Part shown: positions 43,249 through 55,632 of the stretch, one piece after another
How positions within the stretch are numbered: the first letter of the stretch is position 1
Layout of the letters: each line of letters starts with the position of its first letter
Origin: an uncultured Pelagibacteraceae bacterium
Lineage (GTDB): Bacteria > Pseudomonadota > Alphaproteobacteria > Pelagibacterales > Pelagibacteraceae
Direction: 5' to 3'
Length of the DNA stretch: 64,000 bases
Assembly (NCBI GenBank): GCA_902537055.1
Contig: CACAZW010000002.1
Location: 1-64,000 of the forward strand
Notes under the pieces: model-generated
The model's database searches: none
What the model was told of the DNA's origin: nothing
Seen by the model: only the letters and a program-made list of their open reading frames with translations
Translations under genes and position numbers: made by a program

Positions 43249-45167
43249 TGCCAAATATTACATTACCTGATGGAAAAAAATTAAACTTTGAAAAAAGTAT
43301 AACAGGCACAGAGGTTGCTGAAAAAATTAGCAAGTCTTTAGGTAAGCAAGCTCTGGTAATGAGCATAAACGGTGAACTTAAAGATTTATATACTGTTATT
43401 GATCAAGATTGCTCAATTGAAATATTTACAGCTAAAGATCCTGAGGGTTTAGAAGTCATTAGACATGACACAGCACATATAATGGCTATGGCCGTTCAAG
43501 AACTATACCCAGGCACACAGGTAACAATTGGGCCAGTTATAGAAAATGGGTTTTACTATGATTTTGCAAGAAAAGAGCCTTTTACTAGTGATGATCTAAA
43601 AAAGATTGAAAAAAAAATGTCAGAGATAATAGATAAAGATGTAAAAACAAGAAAAGAAGTTTGGGAGAGAGATAAAGCAATAAGTCATTTTAAAAAAATT
43701 GGAGAAAAATACAAAGCTGAGATAATTGAGAGCATTCCTAAAAATGAAGAACTTACGGTTTATCATCATGGCGAAACATGGCATGATTTATGTAGAGGTC
43801 CTCACTTAGTATCTTCTGGTAAAATAGGTAAGGCTTTTAAACTGACAAAAGTATCTGGAGCTTATTGGCGTGGTGACTCTAATAATGAAATGCTTCAAAG
43901 AATATATGGTACTGGCTGGGCAACTCAAAAAGAATTAGACCTTTATCTTCAGAGAATTGAGGAAGCAGAAAAAAGAGATCATAGAAAAATTGGAAAAGAG
44001 ATGGATTTATTTCATTTTAGAGAAGAAAGCCCTGGATCGGTCTTTTGGCACCAGAAAGGGTGGAATTTGTTCCAAAAATTAGTTTCTTATATGAGAATGA
44101 AACAAGATCACGATGGTTACAAAGAGATAAATACGCCAGAAATACTTGATAGATCTTTGTGGGAAAAATCTGGCCACTGGGAAAAATTTGGAGCTAATAT
44201 GTATACTTCAACTACACCAGATGAAAAAGTATTTGCAATTAAACCCATGAATTGTCCTGGGTGTGTCCAAGTATTTAATCAAGGACTTAAAAGTTATAGA
44301 GACTTACCTTTAAAGATGTCAGAATTCGGAAAAGTTCACAGATATGAACCTTCAGGTGCATTGCATGGATTATTACGTGTAAGAGCCTTTACTCAAGATG
44401 ATGCACATATTTTTTGTACAGAAGAACAAATTACCGAAGAATGTTTGAGTGTTACAAATTTAATTTTAGAAATTTATAAAGATCTTGGTTTTGAAGATGT
44501 TATTTTAAAATACTCAGATAGACCAGATTTAAGAGTTGGAGACGATAAAGTTTGGGATAAGTCAGAGGCTGCATTGTTAGAAGCAATCAAAGCAACAAAG
44601 TTAGAGTACTCAATTAATAAAGGTGAGGGCGCATTTTATGGACCAAAAATTGAATTTGTTTTAAGAGATGCAATCGGCAGAGATTGGCAGTGTGGAACCT
44701 TGCAAGTAGATTTAAATCTACCAGGTAGATTAGGAGCTTCTTTTGTTGATAAAGATGGAACTAAAAAAGTACCTGTAATGTTACACAGAGCATTATTTGG
44801 ATCTTTAGAGAGGTTCATAGGTATCCTTATAGAGAATTATGCGGGCAAATTGCCATTTTGGATATCACCTTTACAGGCAGTAGTTATTCCAATCTCTAGT
44901 GATTTTGATGAATATGCTAAAAGTGTAGCAAAGGAATTAAAACGGAGTGGTTTGATTGTTGATGTGGATCTTAAAAATCATAATTTAAATTATAAAATAA
45001 GAGATCATTCTTTAACAAAAGTACCAATGTTATTGATTTGTGGAAAAAAAGAAGTTGACTCCAACAGTGTAACTATTAGAAGATTGGATTCTAATAAACA
45101 AGAAAATATGGCTTTGAAAGAATTTATAAAAAAATACTCGGATCTAAATAAAGCCCCTTCAATCTAA
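43248..45167 (+). CDS. thrS: Threonyl-tRNA synthetase
   Basis: Class II aminoacyl-tRNA synthetase, 639 residues. N-terminal TGS domain (1-~62), editing domain with RHDTAHIMAMAV and HHGETWHDLCRGPH, the catalytic core with motif 2 (FGKVHRYEPSGALHGLLRVRAF) and zinc ligands (NCPGC), and motif 3 (HRALFGSLERFIGILIE), then the anticodon-binding domain. Complete. The stop is directly followed by the GTG start of infC. Confidence 0.97.
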   Translation: MPNITLPDGKKLNFEKSITGTEVAEKISKSLGKQALVMSINGELKDLYTVIDQDCSIEIFTAKDPEGLEVIRHDTAHIMAMAVQELYPGTQVTIGPVIENGFYYDFARKEPFTSDDLKKIEKKMSEIIDKDVKTRKEVWERDKAISHFKKIGEKYKAEIIESIPKNEELTVYHHGETWHDLCRGPHLVSSGKIGKAFKLTKVSGAYWRGDSNNEMLQRIYGTGWATQKELDLYLQRIEEAEKRDHRKIGKEMDLFHFREESPGSVFWHQKGWNLFQKLVSYMRMKQDHDGYKEINTPEILDRSLWEKSGHWEKFGANMYTSTTPDEKVFAIKPMNCPGCVQVFNQGLKSYRDLPLKMSEFGKVHRYEPSGALHGLLRVRAFTQDDAHIFCTEEQITEECLSVTNLILEIYKDLGFEDVILKYSDRPDLRVGDDKVWDKSEAALLEAIKATKLEYSINKGEGAFYGPKIEFVLRDAIGRDWQCGTLQVDLNLPGRLGASFVDKDGTKKVPVMLHRALFGSLERFIGILIENYAGKLPFWISPLQAVVIPISSDFDEYAKSVAKELKRSGLIVDVDLKNHNLNYKIRDHSLTKVPMLLICGKKEVDSNSVTIRRLDSNKQENMALKEFIKKYSDLNKAPSI

Positions 45168-45713
45168 GTGGCAGATTTTAAACAAAATTATTTTCAAAAA
45201 AGAACTAAAGCAAGAGGCCCGAGGTCTAATAACAGGATTACATCAAACGAAGTTCAAGTTATTGCAAGTGATGGAGAAAATTTAGGAATTCTAAATTTAA
45301 ATGAAGCTATCAATAAAGCAAAAAATGAAGGTTTAGATTTAATTGAAATTGCTCCAAATGCAAAACCGCCTGTCTGTAAAATTATGGACATGGGTAAATA
45401 TAAATATGACGCACAAAAAAAAGCCAACAAGGCAAAAAAAAAACAAAAGAAAATTGAATTAAAAGAAATAAAATTAAGGCCAGTTACAGAAGTTCATGAC
45501 TACACTTTCAAAATTAAAAATGCTCAAAAATTTTTGGCAAAAGGCGATAAAGTCAAATTTACAATAAGGTTTAAAGGGAGAGAGTTACAACATTCGAACC
45601 TCGGCAATGAATTAATGGATAAAATTAAGGCAGACATGGAGACTATTGGAAGAGTAGAGCTTCAGCCAAAATTTGATGGTAAGCAAATGATTATGGTAAT
45701 CCAGCCTTTATAA
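45168..45713 (+). CDS. infC: Translation initiation factor IF-3
   Basis: Binds the 30S subunit and checks start codon choice. 181 residues: NNRITSNEVQVI, ALDLIEIAP-like GLDLIEIAPNAKPPVCKIMD, Lys-rich linker, and the C-terminal KVKFTIRFKGRELQH domain. The start is GTG at 45168, immediately after the thrS stop with no gap; infC genes commonly use rare starts for self-control (AUU in E. coli). No in-frame ATG gives a complete N-domain. Confidence 0.95.
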   Translation: MADFKQNYFQKRTKARGPRSNNRITSNEVQVIASDGENLGILNLNEAINKAKNEGLDLIEIAPNAKPPVCKIMDMGKYKYDAQKKANKAKKKQKKIELKEIKLRPVTEVHDYTFKIKNAQKFLAKGDKVKFTIRFKGRELQHSNLGNELMDKIKADMETIGRVELQPKFDGKQMIMVIQPL

Positions 45714-45726
45714 GCCATATTTCTAG

Positions 45727-45755
45727 TTGTAAATTTAATTTAATGTTTGTATAAC
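45727..45755 (+). promoter_or_regulatory. Predicted internal promoter for rpmI-rplT
   Basis: TTGTAA (45727-45732), 17-nt spacer, TATAAC (45750-45755). It lies in the 53-nt gap between infC and rpmI. Predicted start near 45762 gives a leader of about 5 nt before the rpmI ATG (45767). In E. coli this region also holds the L20 repression site; I could not identify such a structure here. Confidence 0.5.
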
Positions 45756-45766
45756 CCCGGAAAATT

Positions 45767-45973
45767 ATGCCTAAGTTAAAAACAAAAAGTTCAGCTAAAA
45801 AAAGATTTAAAATCTCAGCCAAGGGTAAGGTTATTACCCCACAGGCTGGAAAAAGACACGGTATGATTAAAAGAACAAATTCACAAATTAGAAAACAAAG
45901 AGGCACAACTGTTTTATCTAAACAAGATGGTAAGATAGTAAAATCTTATATGCCTTACAGCTTAAGAGGATAA
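45767..45973 (+). CDS. rpmI: 50S ribosomal protein L35
   Basis: Small basic protein of the large subunit, 68 residues: [20 protein letters not shown], then KRHGMIKRT and the tail MPYSLRG. Typical length and pattern. Part of the conserved thrS-infC-rpmI-rplT-pheST gene string; one base separates it from rplT. Confidence 0.96.
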   Translation: MPKLKTKSSAKKRFKISAKGKVITPQAGKRHGMIKRTNSQIRKQRGTTVLSKQDGKIVKSYMPYSLRG

Positions 45974-45974
45974 A

Positions 45975-46331
45975 ATGGCAAGAGTTAAGAGAGGAGTTAC
46001 AAGCAGAGCTAAACACAAAAAAGTATTAAAAGCTGTTAAAGGTCAGTGGGGAAGAAGAAAAAATACTATAAGAGTTGCAAGACAAGCAATGGAGAAAGCT
46101 ATGCAGTACGCTTATAGAGACAGAAGAAATAAAAAAAGAGATTTCAAATCATTGTGGATTCAAAGAATTAATGCTGGTGTCAGATCCGAAGGTATAACAT
46201 ATTCAAAGTTTATTAATGGTTTAAGCAAATCAGGAATTAAATTAGATAGAAAAATTCTTGCAGAGATTGCTTACCATAACCCTGAAGCATTCAAAACTAT
46301 AGTTAAAAAGGCTCAAGCAGCATTAAATTAA
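45975..46331 (+). CDS. rplT: 50S ribosomal protein L20
   Basis: Assembly protein of the large subunit, 118 residues, starting [19 protein letters not shown] and with the conserved [20 protein letters not shown] and the C-terminal domain ([18 protein letters not shown]). In other bacteria it represses its own operon. The pheS gene starts 43 nt later. Confidence 0.97.
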   Translation: MARVKRGVTSRAKHKKVLKAVKGQWGRRKNTIRVARQAMEKAMQYAYRDRRNKKRDFKSLWIQRINAGVRSEGITYSKFINGLSKSGIKLDRKILAEIAYHNPEAFKTIVKKAQAALN

Positions 46332-46374
46332 TCAAGACTATTGTTTTTCTTCTTTTAACAAATATTCTATCAAA

Positions 46375-47442
46375 ATGTCTGATATTAAAAAAGTAAAAGA
46401 TGATTATATCGATAAAATTAATACTGAAAATAATGTTGATAAAGTAAATAACATTAAATCACAACTATTTGGAAAAAATGGAATTATATCAAATGAATTT
46501 AAAAAATTAGGTTCGATTTCTGTTGAAGAAAGGAAAAAATTAGCCTCAGATTTAAATAATATTAAAGACGAACTTCAAAATAAAATATCAATCAAAATTC
46601 AAGAAATAGAAACTAAAGAAATTAATTTAAAGCTTGAGAAAGAAAAAATTGATGTAACTCTTCCAGAAAGAAATATTGAAATTGGTAAAATTCATCCAGT
46701 CTCCCAGGTAATAGATGAAATTTCATCTATATTTTCTGAAATAGGATTTAGTGTTGAGGAAGGCCCAGATGTAGAAAATGAATATAATAATTTTACAGCA
46801 TTAAATACACCGGATAACCATCCAGCTAGAGATATGCATGATACTTTTTACCTTGATAATAACAAGGAATTACTTTTGAGAACTCACACATCTCCAGTTC
46901 AGGTTAGAACTATGTTAAAAGGCAAGCCTCCTTTTAAAATTATTGCTCCAGGAAGAACTTACAGATCAGATAGTGATCAAACCCATGCTCCGATGTTTCA
47001 TCAAGTTGAAGGGCTTCATATAGATAAGAATATAAATATGGGACATTTAAAAGGATGTTTAAATTATTTTATTAAGGAGTTTTTTGAAGTTGATAAAATT
47101 AAAATGAGATTTAGACCAAGCCATTTTCCATTTACTGAACCTTCAGCAGAAGTAGATATAGGATATGAAATCAAAAATGGAAAGATAGTAATTGGTGAAG
47201 GTGATAAATGGCTAGAAATTTTAGGTTGTGGAATGGTTCATCCAAATGTTTTAAAAAATGTAAAAGTTAATCCAAATAAATATCAAGGATATGCCTTTGG
47301 AATTGGCATAGATAGGCTGGGAATGTTAAAATATGGAATTAATGATTTAAGAGCCTTTTTTGAGACAGATTATAGATGGTTAAGTCACTTTGGTTTTGAT
47401 CCATTAGATGTCCCATCAAATTATAGAGGACTGAGTAGATGA
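46375..47442 (+). CDS. pheS: Phenylalanyl-tRNA synthetase alpha subunit
   Basis: Catalytic alpha chain of the alpha2-beta2 enzyme. 355 residues: N-terminal coiled coil (1-~100), [34 protein letters not shown], and class II motif 3 in [19 protein letters not shown] [14 protein letters not shown]. Ends [12 protein letters not shown] region. 4-nt ATGA overlap with pheT. Confidence 0.96.
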   Translation: MSDIKKVKDDYIDKINTENNVDKVNNIKSQLFGKNGIISNEFKKLGSISVEERKKLASDLNNIKDELQNKISIKIQEIETKEINLKLEKEKIDVTLPERNIEIGKIHPVSQVIDEISSIFSEIGFSVEEGPDVENEYNNFTALNTPDNHPARDMHDTFYLDNNKELLLRTHTSPVQVRTMLKGKPPFKIIAPGRTYRSDSDQTHAPMFHQVEGLHIDKNINMGHLKGCLNYFIKEFFEVDKIKMRFRPSHFPFTEPSAEVDIGYEIKNGKIVIGEGDKWLEILGCGMVHPNVLKNVKVNPNKYQGYAFGIGIDRLGMLKYGINDLRAFFETDYRWLSHFGFDPLDVPSNYRGLSR

Positions 47443-49847
47443 AGTTCACTGTTGACTGGTTAAAAAACCATCTTGATACAAAATTTAATAATAATCAAAT
47501 AATAGATAAATTAACCAATATTGGTCTAGAAGTAGAAAGTTTTGAAAGCTCTACATCTGAATTAGATAATTTTATTGTTGCAAAAATCATAAATGCCAAA
47601 ACTCATCCAAATGCAGACAGATTGAAGTTATGTGATGTTGATATAGGTAGCGACAAAACAATTGAAGTAGTATGTGGAGCCCCAAATGCAAAAAATGGTC
47701 TTATGACAGTTTATGCTCCTCCAGGATCGATTATTCCCAAAAATCAAATGAAATTATCTGTAAGTAAAATAAGAGGTGTAACATCATATGGAATGCTCTG
47801 TTCTGAATCAGAATTATTATTATCTAATGAAAGCGATGGAATAATAGAATTAAAAAACAATAAATATGCAAATAAAATTGGAGAAAAATATTTTAAAAAC
47901 ACTTCTGAAAAAGTAATAGATTTATCAATTACGCCCAATAGACCAGATTGTTTAGGGGTAAGAGGAATTGCTAGAGATTTATCTGCTGCCGGGGCTGGTA
48001 AATTAAAAATTAATAAAAAATCAAATTTAAAATATAGAGGTAATCAAAATATAAATGTAACAATAAATAAAGAAAAACTTCAAGGATGTACAATATTTGG
48101 AAGTTGTTTAATAAAAGGTGTAACAAATAAAGAGAGTCCAAAATGGTTGAAAGATAAAATTAAGTCTTTAGGCCAAAAACCAATATCCGCTATAGTTGAT
48201 ATTACTAATTATGTGATGTTTGATTTAAATAGACCATTACACGCTTATGATGCAGATAAAATAGATAATGAAATTATTGTTAGAAGTTCTTCTAAAGGAG
48301 AAAGCTTTGAAGCCTTGGATAATAAAAAATATATTTTAGAAAATGATATGTGTGTTATTTCTGATAGATCCGGAGTCCTTGGTCTTGGTGGTATAATTGG
48401 TGGGACAAGATCTGGAACAGAATATTCAACTAAAAACATATTATTAGAATCTGCTTATTTTTCACCGCGTTCAATAAGAAAAACTTCTAAACAATTAAAT
48501 ATAGATACAGATGCAAAATTCAGGTTCGAAAGAGGCATAGATCCCCTTTCAATTGAAGAAGGATTAATAAAAGCTTCTGAGCTAATAAAACAAATTTGTG
48601 GAGGTGAAATAAGCAATTTAGATGTAAAAAAAATTGAAAATTTTAAAAAGACAATAATTAATTTTGATCCATTTCTTTTCGAAAAAACGACAGGATTTAA
48701 TGTTGAAAATAAAGAATTAATTAAAATACTTGAAAATCTAGGTTTTAATGTATCTAAGAATAAAAAAATTTTAAAGCTAGTAGTACCTTCTTGGAGACCA
48801 GACATAACTCAATCAATTGATATTGTTGAAGAAATAGTAAGAATAAAAGGCTACGAACATATTAATACTTCAGAACCTATTAAAACAAGATTAAAGTCAA
48901 CACTTAATTATTATCAGAAATTATTTCATTTTTTACAAAGATCTGTAGCATCAAAAGGTTATTTAGAAACTGTGACATGGTCATTTACTGACTCTAAAAT
49001 TAATCAAATGTTTAAAGAAAATGATGAAGAAATACCAATTGTAAATCCGATTAGCTCAGATCTAAATGTTTTAAGAAATTCTATTTTCCCAAATTTGATA
49101 TTTTATTTAAAGAAAAATTTAGATAGAGGATTTAAAGATATTTCTTTATTTGAAATTGGCCCAGCGTTTAAAGGAAAAAATCCTGGAGATCAACGAACTG
49201 TTATTGGCGCTGTACGAGCAGGAAAGGTTTCAAGATTATCTTGGAATGATAAAGAGAGAATTGTAGACACATTTGATGTAAAAAAAGACGTAATTCAAAG
49301 TCTTTGTGAAGCAGGGATTGATAAAGATGATATCTTTATAGATGATAAAACTCCTTCTTACTATCACCCAGGAAAATCTGGAGGGGTTTACCAAAATAAA
49401 AAAGAAAAAAATGCCTTAGCATATTTTGGCGAGATACATCCAAACATAATAAAAAAATTAGATATAAAAACCGAAGGTTTGGTAATATTTGAAATTTGTC
49501 TTGATTATATAAGAGAGTCAAAACAAAAGATAAAAGATTCAAAATCTAAATATAAATTTTCTGATTTCCAAAAATCAGAGAGAGATTTTGCATTTATTAT
49601 TAATAAAAATTTTAAATCTCAAGAATTAGTTAATATAATTAAATCTGTTGATAACAAATTAATTAAGTCAGTAAGAGTATTTGATGTATTTGAGGGAGAA
49701 AATATACCAGAGGGAAAAAAATCTATAGCTGTAAATGTAACTATTCAGTCAGAAGAAAAAACATTAAATGAAAATGACCTGGACAACATTAATAAACTAA
49801 TCATCTCTTCGGTTGAGTCAAAGTCTGGCGCAAAAATTAGATCCTAA
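47439..49847 (+). CDS. pheT: Phenylalanyl-tRNA synthetase beta subunit
   Basis: 802 residues, full length. N-terminal EMAP-like tRNA-binding domain ([21 protein letters not shown]), B3/B4 editing domain ([20 protein letters not shown]), B5 domain, the inactive catalytic-like core and the C-terminal anticodon-binding B8 domain ([18 protein letters not shown]). Coupled to pheS (ATGA); lepA starts 1 nt after the stop. Confidence 0.96.
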   Translation: MKFTVDWLKNHLDTKFNNNQIIDKLTNIGLEVESFESSTSELDNFIVAKIINAKTHPNADRLKLCDVDIGSDKTIEVVCGAPNAKNGLMTVYAPPGSIIPKNQMKLSVSKIRGVTSYGMLCSESELLLSNESDGIIELKNNKYANKIGEKYFKNTSEKVIDLSITPNRPDCLGVRGIARDLSAAGAGKLKINKKSNLKYRGNQNINVTINKEKLQGCTIFGSCLIKGVTNKESPKWLKDKIKSLGQKPISAIVDITNYVMFDLNRPLHAYDADKIDNEIIVRSSSKGESFEALDNKKYILENDMCVISDRSGVLGLGGIIGGTRSGTEYSTKNILLESAYFSPRSIRKTSKQLNIDTDAKFRFERGIDPLSIEEGLIKASELIKQICGGEISNLDVKKIENFKKTIINFDPFLFEKTTGFNVENKELIKILENLGFNVSKNKKILKLVVPSWRPDITQSIDIVEEIVRIKGYEHINTSEPIKTRLKSTLNYYQKLFHFLQRSVASKGYLETVTWSFTDSKINQMFKENDEEIPIVNPISSDLNVLRNSIFPNLIFYLKKNLDRGFKDISLFEIGPAFKGKNPGDQRTVIGAVRAGKVSRLSWNDKERIVDTFDVKKDVIQSLCEAGIDKDDIFIDDKTPSYYHPGKSGGVYQNKKEKNALAYFGEIHPNIIKKLDIKTEGLVIFEICLDYIRESKQKIKDSKSKYKFSDFQKSERDFAFIINKNFKSQELVNIIKSVDNKLIKSVRVFDVFEGENIPEGKKSIAVNVTIQSEEKTLNENDLDNINKLIISSVESKSGAKIRS

Positions 49848-49848
49848 A

Positions 49849-51660
49849 ATGGGTGATACAATAGACAACATTAGGAATTTTGCAATTATAGCTCATATAG
49901 ATCATGGCAAATCCACTATAGCTGACAGAATAATTCATAGATGTGGAGGCTTGAGCGATAGAGAAATGAAATCTCAAGTGCTTGACTCTATGGATATAGA
50001 AAGAGAGAGAGGGATAACAATTAAAGCACAAACTGTTAAATTAAATTATCAAGCTAAAAATGGCAAAAATTACATTTTAAATATTATAGACACTCCAGGA
50101 CATGTAGATTTTAGTTATGAAGTTAGTAGAAGTCTTTATGCATGTGAGGGCTCAATATTAATTGTAGATAGTACTCAAGGGGTTGAGGCTCAAACACTTG
50201 CAAATGTATATCAAGCACTTGATATAAATCATGAGATTATTCCAGTATTAAATAAAATTGATCTACCAGCATCTGATCTTGAGAGAACAAATAATCAAAT
50301 TGAAGATGTTATTGGGATAGATACATCTAATTCTGTTCCTTGCTCTGGAAAAACTGGAAAAGGAATAGATGAAATTCTTGAACAAATTATTAATTCTTTA
50401 CCTGGACCTAAAGGCGAAAAAAATAGCAAATTAAAATGTTTATTAGTTGATAGCTGGTATGACACTTATCTTGGAGTAGTTATATTGGTTAGAATTATAG
50501 ACGGAAAACTAAAAAAAAATATGAAAATAAAAATGATGTCTACAAATCAAGAATATATAGTGGAAAAAGTTGGTGTTTTTACACCTAAGGCAAAAGATGT
50601 GAGTGAACTTAATGCTGGAGAGATAGGTTTTATTACAACTGGTATTAAAATTTTATCAGAGACTAAAGTTGGAGATACTATTTGTGATGCAGAAAATCCT
50701 CTCCAAGATGCATTACCAGGCTTTAAACCAAGTAAACCAGTGGTTTTTTGTGGTTTATTTCCTGTCGATAGTTCTGAATATCAAAAATTAAAAGATGGAC
50801 TTGCTAAATTACAATTAAATGACGCAAGTTTTTCTTATGAAGCAGAGTCATCATCTGCTTTAGGACTTGGTTTTAGATGTGGATTTTTAGGTCTCTTACA
50901 TCTTGAAATAATCACTGAAAGGCTTGAAAGAGAATTTGATATTAATTTATTAACTACAACACCAGGTGTTGTTTATAAAGTTCACTTAAATAACGGTGAA
51001 ATTTTTGAACTTCAAAATCCCTCAAATTTACCAGATCCTACTTACATAAAATTTATTGAAGAACCATGGATTAAAGCTACAATTATCACTCCAGATCAGT
51101 ATTTGGGATCAATTATTAAGTTATGTCAAAATAAAAGAGGTATACAAACTAACTTAAGTTATTCAGGGAACCGTGCAGTAATCAATTATGAGATACCTTT
51201 GAATGAGGTCGTATTTGATTTTAATGATCGTCTTAAATCTATGACAAGCGGATATGCTAGTTTTGATTATGAAATTATTGGTCACAAAGAAGGAGATCTA
51301 GTAAAAATGAATATACTTGTAAACTCAGAGCCTGTTGATGCACTAGCAATGATGATACATAAAGATTTTGCCCAAACCACTGGTAGAGAGGTATGTGAAA
51401 AATTAAAAGACTTAATTCCTAGACACAATTTTATGATACCAATCCAAGCAGCTATTGGTGGCAAAATTATTGCTAGAGAAACTATTAAAGGATTTAAAAA
51501 AGATGTATTAATAAAAATTCATGGAGGTGGAGCAGTAGATAGAAAAAGAAAACTCCTTGAAAAACAAAAAAAGGGTAAAGCTAGAGCTAAGCAATTTGGT
51601 AAAGTTGAGATTCCCCAAGAAGCATTTATTGGAGTATTAAAAATTTCTAAAGAGAAATAA
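49849..51660 (+). CDS. lepA: Elongation factor 4 (LepA)
   Basis: Translational GTPase that acts on stalled or mis-translocated ribosomes and in 30S biogenesis. 603 residues from ATG 49849 ([20 protein letters not shown]); the open frame extends 12 codons into pheT, not expected for the family. G1 [10 protein letters not shown]2 RGITI, G3 DTPGHVDF, G4 NKID, and the LepA-specific C-terminus with the [15 protein letters not shown] tail. Intact. Confidence 0.96.
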   Translation: MGDTIDNIRNFAIIAHIDHGKSTIADRIIHRCGGLSDREMKSQVLDSMDIERERGITIKAQTVKLNYQAKNGKNYILNIIDTPGHVDFSYEVSRSLYACEGSILIVDSTQGVEAQTLANVYQALDINHEIIPVLNKIDLPASDLERTNNQIEDVIGIDTSNSVPCSGKTGKGIDEILEQIINSLPGPKGEKNSKLKCLLVDSWYDTYLGVVILVRIIDGKLKKNMKIKMMSTNQEYIVEKVGVFTPKAKDVSELNAGEIGFITTGIKILSETKVGDTICDAENPLQDALPGFKPSKPVVFCGLFPVDSSEYQKLKDGLAKLQLNDASFSYEAESSSALGLGFRCGFLGLLHLEIITERLEREFDINLLTTTPGVVYKVHLNNGEIFELQNPSNLPDPTYIKFIEEPWIKATIITPDQYLGSIIKLCQNKRGIQTNLSYSGNRAVINYEIPLNEVVFDFNDRLKSMTSGYASFDYEIIGHKEGDLVKMNILVNSEPVDALAMMIHKDFAQTTGREVCEKLKDLIPRHNFMIPIQAAIGGKIIARETIKGFKKDVLIKIHGGGAVDRKRKLLEKQKKGKARAKQFGKVEIPQEAFIGVLKISKEK

Positions 51661-51661
51661 A

Positions 51662-52549
51662 ATGGGATTTGGATTAAGTAGAAAAATTAAATCAGTGAGA
51701 AATTCTTTATTCCAGTATCTTAAAGAGATTGCACCAAAATTACATAATTTTATTTTGATATTTTCAACTAGATGTAAATTTATATATAAAATTAATAAAA
51801 AAAAAAAAAGAAAATTTTACTCCAATAATTTGGATGAAATAAATAAATTCGAATATAAAAAAACATCTCAAAATAACGAAGATGGTATATTCGATTATAT
51901 AATTCAAAAACTTGACTTAAAAAAAATAAATTTTGTTGAAATTGGTTTTGACTATTATGAAAATAATTCCATCAATTACTTGAATAAAACTAATAAGGGA
52001 TTATTTGTTGATGCCTCATATGAGAAAATCTTTATTTTTAAAAACATAACAAATTTATTTTACAAAAATAAAAAAATTTTTTTTAAAAATAGTTTTGTAA
52101 ATAAAGACAATATAAACAACATCATACTAGAATATTTCGATAGTGTTGAGGAAATTGATATTTTATCATTAGATGTCGATGGTGTGGATTATTATATTTT
52201 TGAAAAATTAAAATTTCGACCAAAAATTATATGTATTGAATATAATTTTTGGTTTGGAAGTGAATTAAAATGCTCTATTCCATATTCTGAAACCTTTAAA
52301 TGGGAGATTGGATCTACATATTCAGGTGCGTCTTTGAATGCGATTTGTTCATTAGCATTTTTAAAAGATTACCATCTGATTGCATTAGAATCTTCCTCAG
52401 TAAATGCTTTTTTTGTAAGAGGTGATCTAAAACATCATTTTAAAGTTTTAGACCCAATAAAAAATTTCAAAAATCCTATTAGATACAGCATAGGTAAAGT
52501 AAAAAAAACACAAATAGAACTTCTAAAAAAAAATTTAGTTTTTTTTTGA
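51662..52549 (+). CDS. Hypothetical protein, FkbM-methyltransferase-like
   Basis: 295 residues. After a basic N-terminal ~60 residues there is a SQNNEDGIFDYIIQKL start, an FVEIGF loop near residue 93, GLFVDAS, and DILSLDVDGVDYYIFEKL (about 167-184), then IICIEYNFWFG. This order resembles a family of FkbM-type SAM methyltransferases/unknowns with VEFG-G and LSIDIDGNDYW motifs. It is probably a surface-glycan enzyme, given the glycosyltransferase-like gene 17 nt later. Very AT-rich (13-A run at 51797-51809). It starts one base after lepA stop, so it may ride on the lepA transcript. Call is tentative. Confidence 0.6.
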   Translation: MGFGLSRKIKSVRNSLFQYLKEIAPKLHNFILIFSTRCKFIYKINKKKKRKFYSNNLDEINKFEYKKTSQNNEDGIFDYIIQKLDLKKINFVEIGFDYYENNSINYLNKTNKGLFVDASYEKIFIFKNITNLFYKNKKIFFKNSFVNKDNINNIILEYFDSVEEIDILSLDVDGVDYYIFEKLKFRPKIICIEYNFWFGSELKCSIPYSETFKWEIGSTYSGASLNAICSLAFLKDYHLIALESSSVNAFFVRGDLKHHFKVLDPIKNFKNPIRYSIGKVKKTQIELLKKNLVFF

Positions 52550-52566
52550 TTTAAAATTTATATTGT

Positions 52567-53310
52567 ATGACAAACTTTTGCATTTCTTTAACCACAATAC
52601 CTCCGAGAGCAAAGTCCATTAATAAAACATTGAGATCATTAAATCAGCAATCAGTAAAAGCAAACAAAATTTTTTTAAATTTACCAAAAAATTTTAGACG
52701 GTTTAATACAAATATAAAAATTGATATAAAATCTTTAGAAAAAGAGTTCAAAAATTTAGAAGTTGTAGATTGTGACGACTATGGATCTGGAACAAAATTA
52801 CTTGGATCGCTGGAAAAAATTCAAAATTATGATTACGTTATCTTAGTTGATGATGATCATATATATAAAAAATATATGCTAGAATATTTTAAAAATCGGT
52901 TTTTAAATAATTCAGACAAATCTTATAGTTTTCATGTTTATAATGTTTTAGATTGTAAAGTTGGACAGGGTGCAGATGGGTTTCTTATAAGATCAAAATA
53001 TTTAAAAAATATATATAATTTTTATGAGAACTATGTAAAAAATGATGAAAGACTTATTCTCAATGATGATTTGTGGATTTCAATTTATTTAAATAAAGTT
53101 TTGAAAATTGACATAGAGTCAATTTTTTCAATGATAAGGCAGCCAATTTTTTTTAAAATTAAGTCAATATATAAAAAACATACTCAACTTGGTGCAATTA
53201 TTGAAACATATAGTCAAGATAGAAAACAGGCTAGAAAATTGAAACACGAGGAAAATTGTCAAACATACAAAGAATTAAAAAGTAGAACTAAAAATTTTAC
53301 TATTTTATAA
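52567..53310 (+). CDS. Glycosyltransferase-like protein (GT-A fold)
   Basis: 247 residues. It starts [20 protein letters not shown], a pattern of GT2-like/DUF-type glycosyltransferases, followed by [30 protein letters not shown], and the metal-binding DxD equivalent [10 protein letters not shown] near residues 91-100. The rest ([16 protein letters not shown]) fits an acceptor-site DD motif. Probably modifies a surface polysaccharide together with the preceding gene. It ends 4 nt before tRNA-Ser. Substrate unknown. Confidence 0.68.
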   Translation: MTNFCISLTTIPPRAKSINKTLRSLNQQSVKANKIFLNLPKNFRRFNTNIKIDIKSLEKEFKNLEVVDCDDYGSGTKLLGSLEKIQNYDYVILVDDDHIYKKYMLEYFKNRFLNNSDKSYSFHVYNVLDCKVGQGADGFLIRSKYLKNIYNFYENYVKNDERLILNDDLWISIYLNKVLKIDIESIFSMIRQPIFFKIKSIYKKHTQLGAIIETYSQDRKQARKLKHEENCQTYKELKSRTKNFTIL

Positions 53311-53314
53311 AGTA

Positions 53315-53404
53315 GGAGAGGTGGCCGAGTGGTTGAAGGCGCACGCTTGGAAAGCGTGTATAGGGGAAACTCTATCATGGGTTCGAATCCCATTCTCTCC
53401 GCCA
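53315..53404 (+). tRNA. tRNA-Ser (anticodon GGA)
   Basis: 90 nt with encoded CCA. Acceptor GGAGAG pairs with CTCTCC; anticodon stem CACGC/GCGTG around TTGGAAA gives GGA (codons UCC/UCU). Long class II variable arm and GTTCGAATC T-loop. It flanks the two-gene glycan cargo. Confidence 0.96.
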
Positions 53405-55632
<2,228 letters not shown>

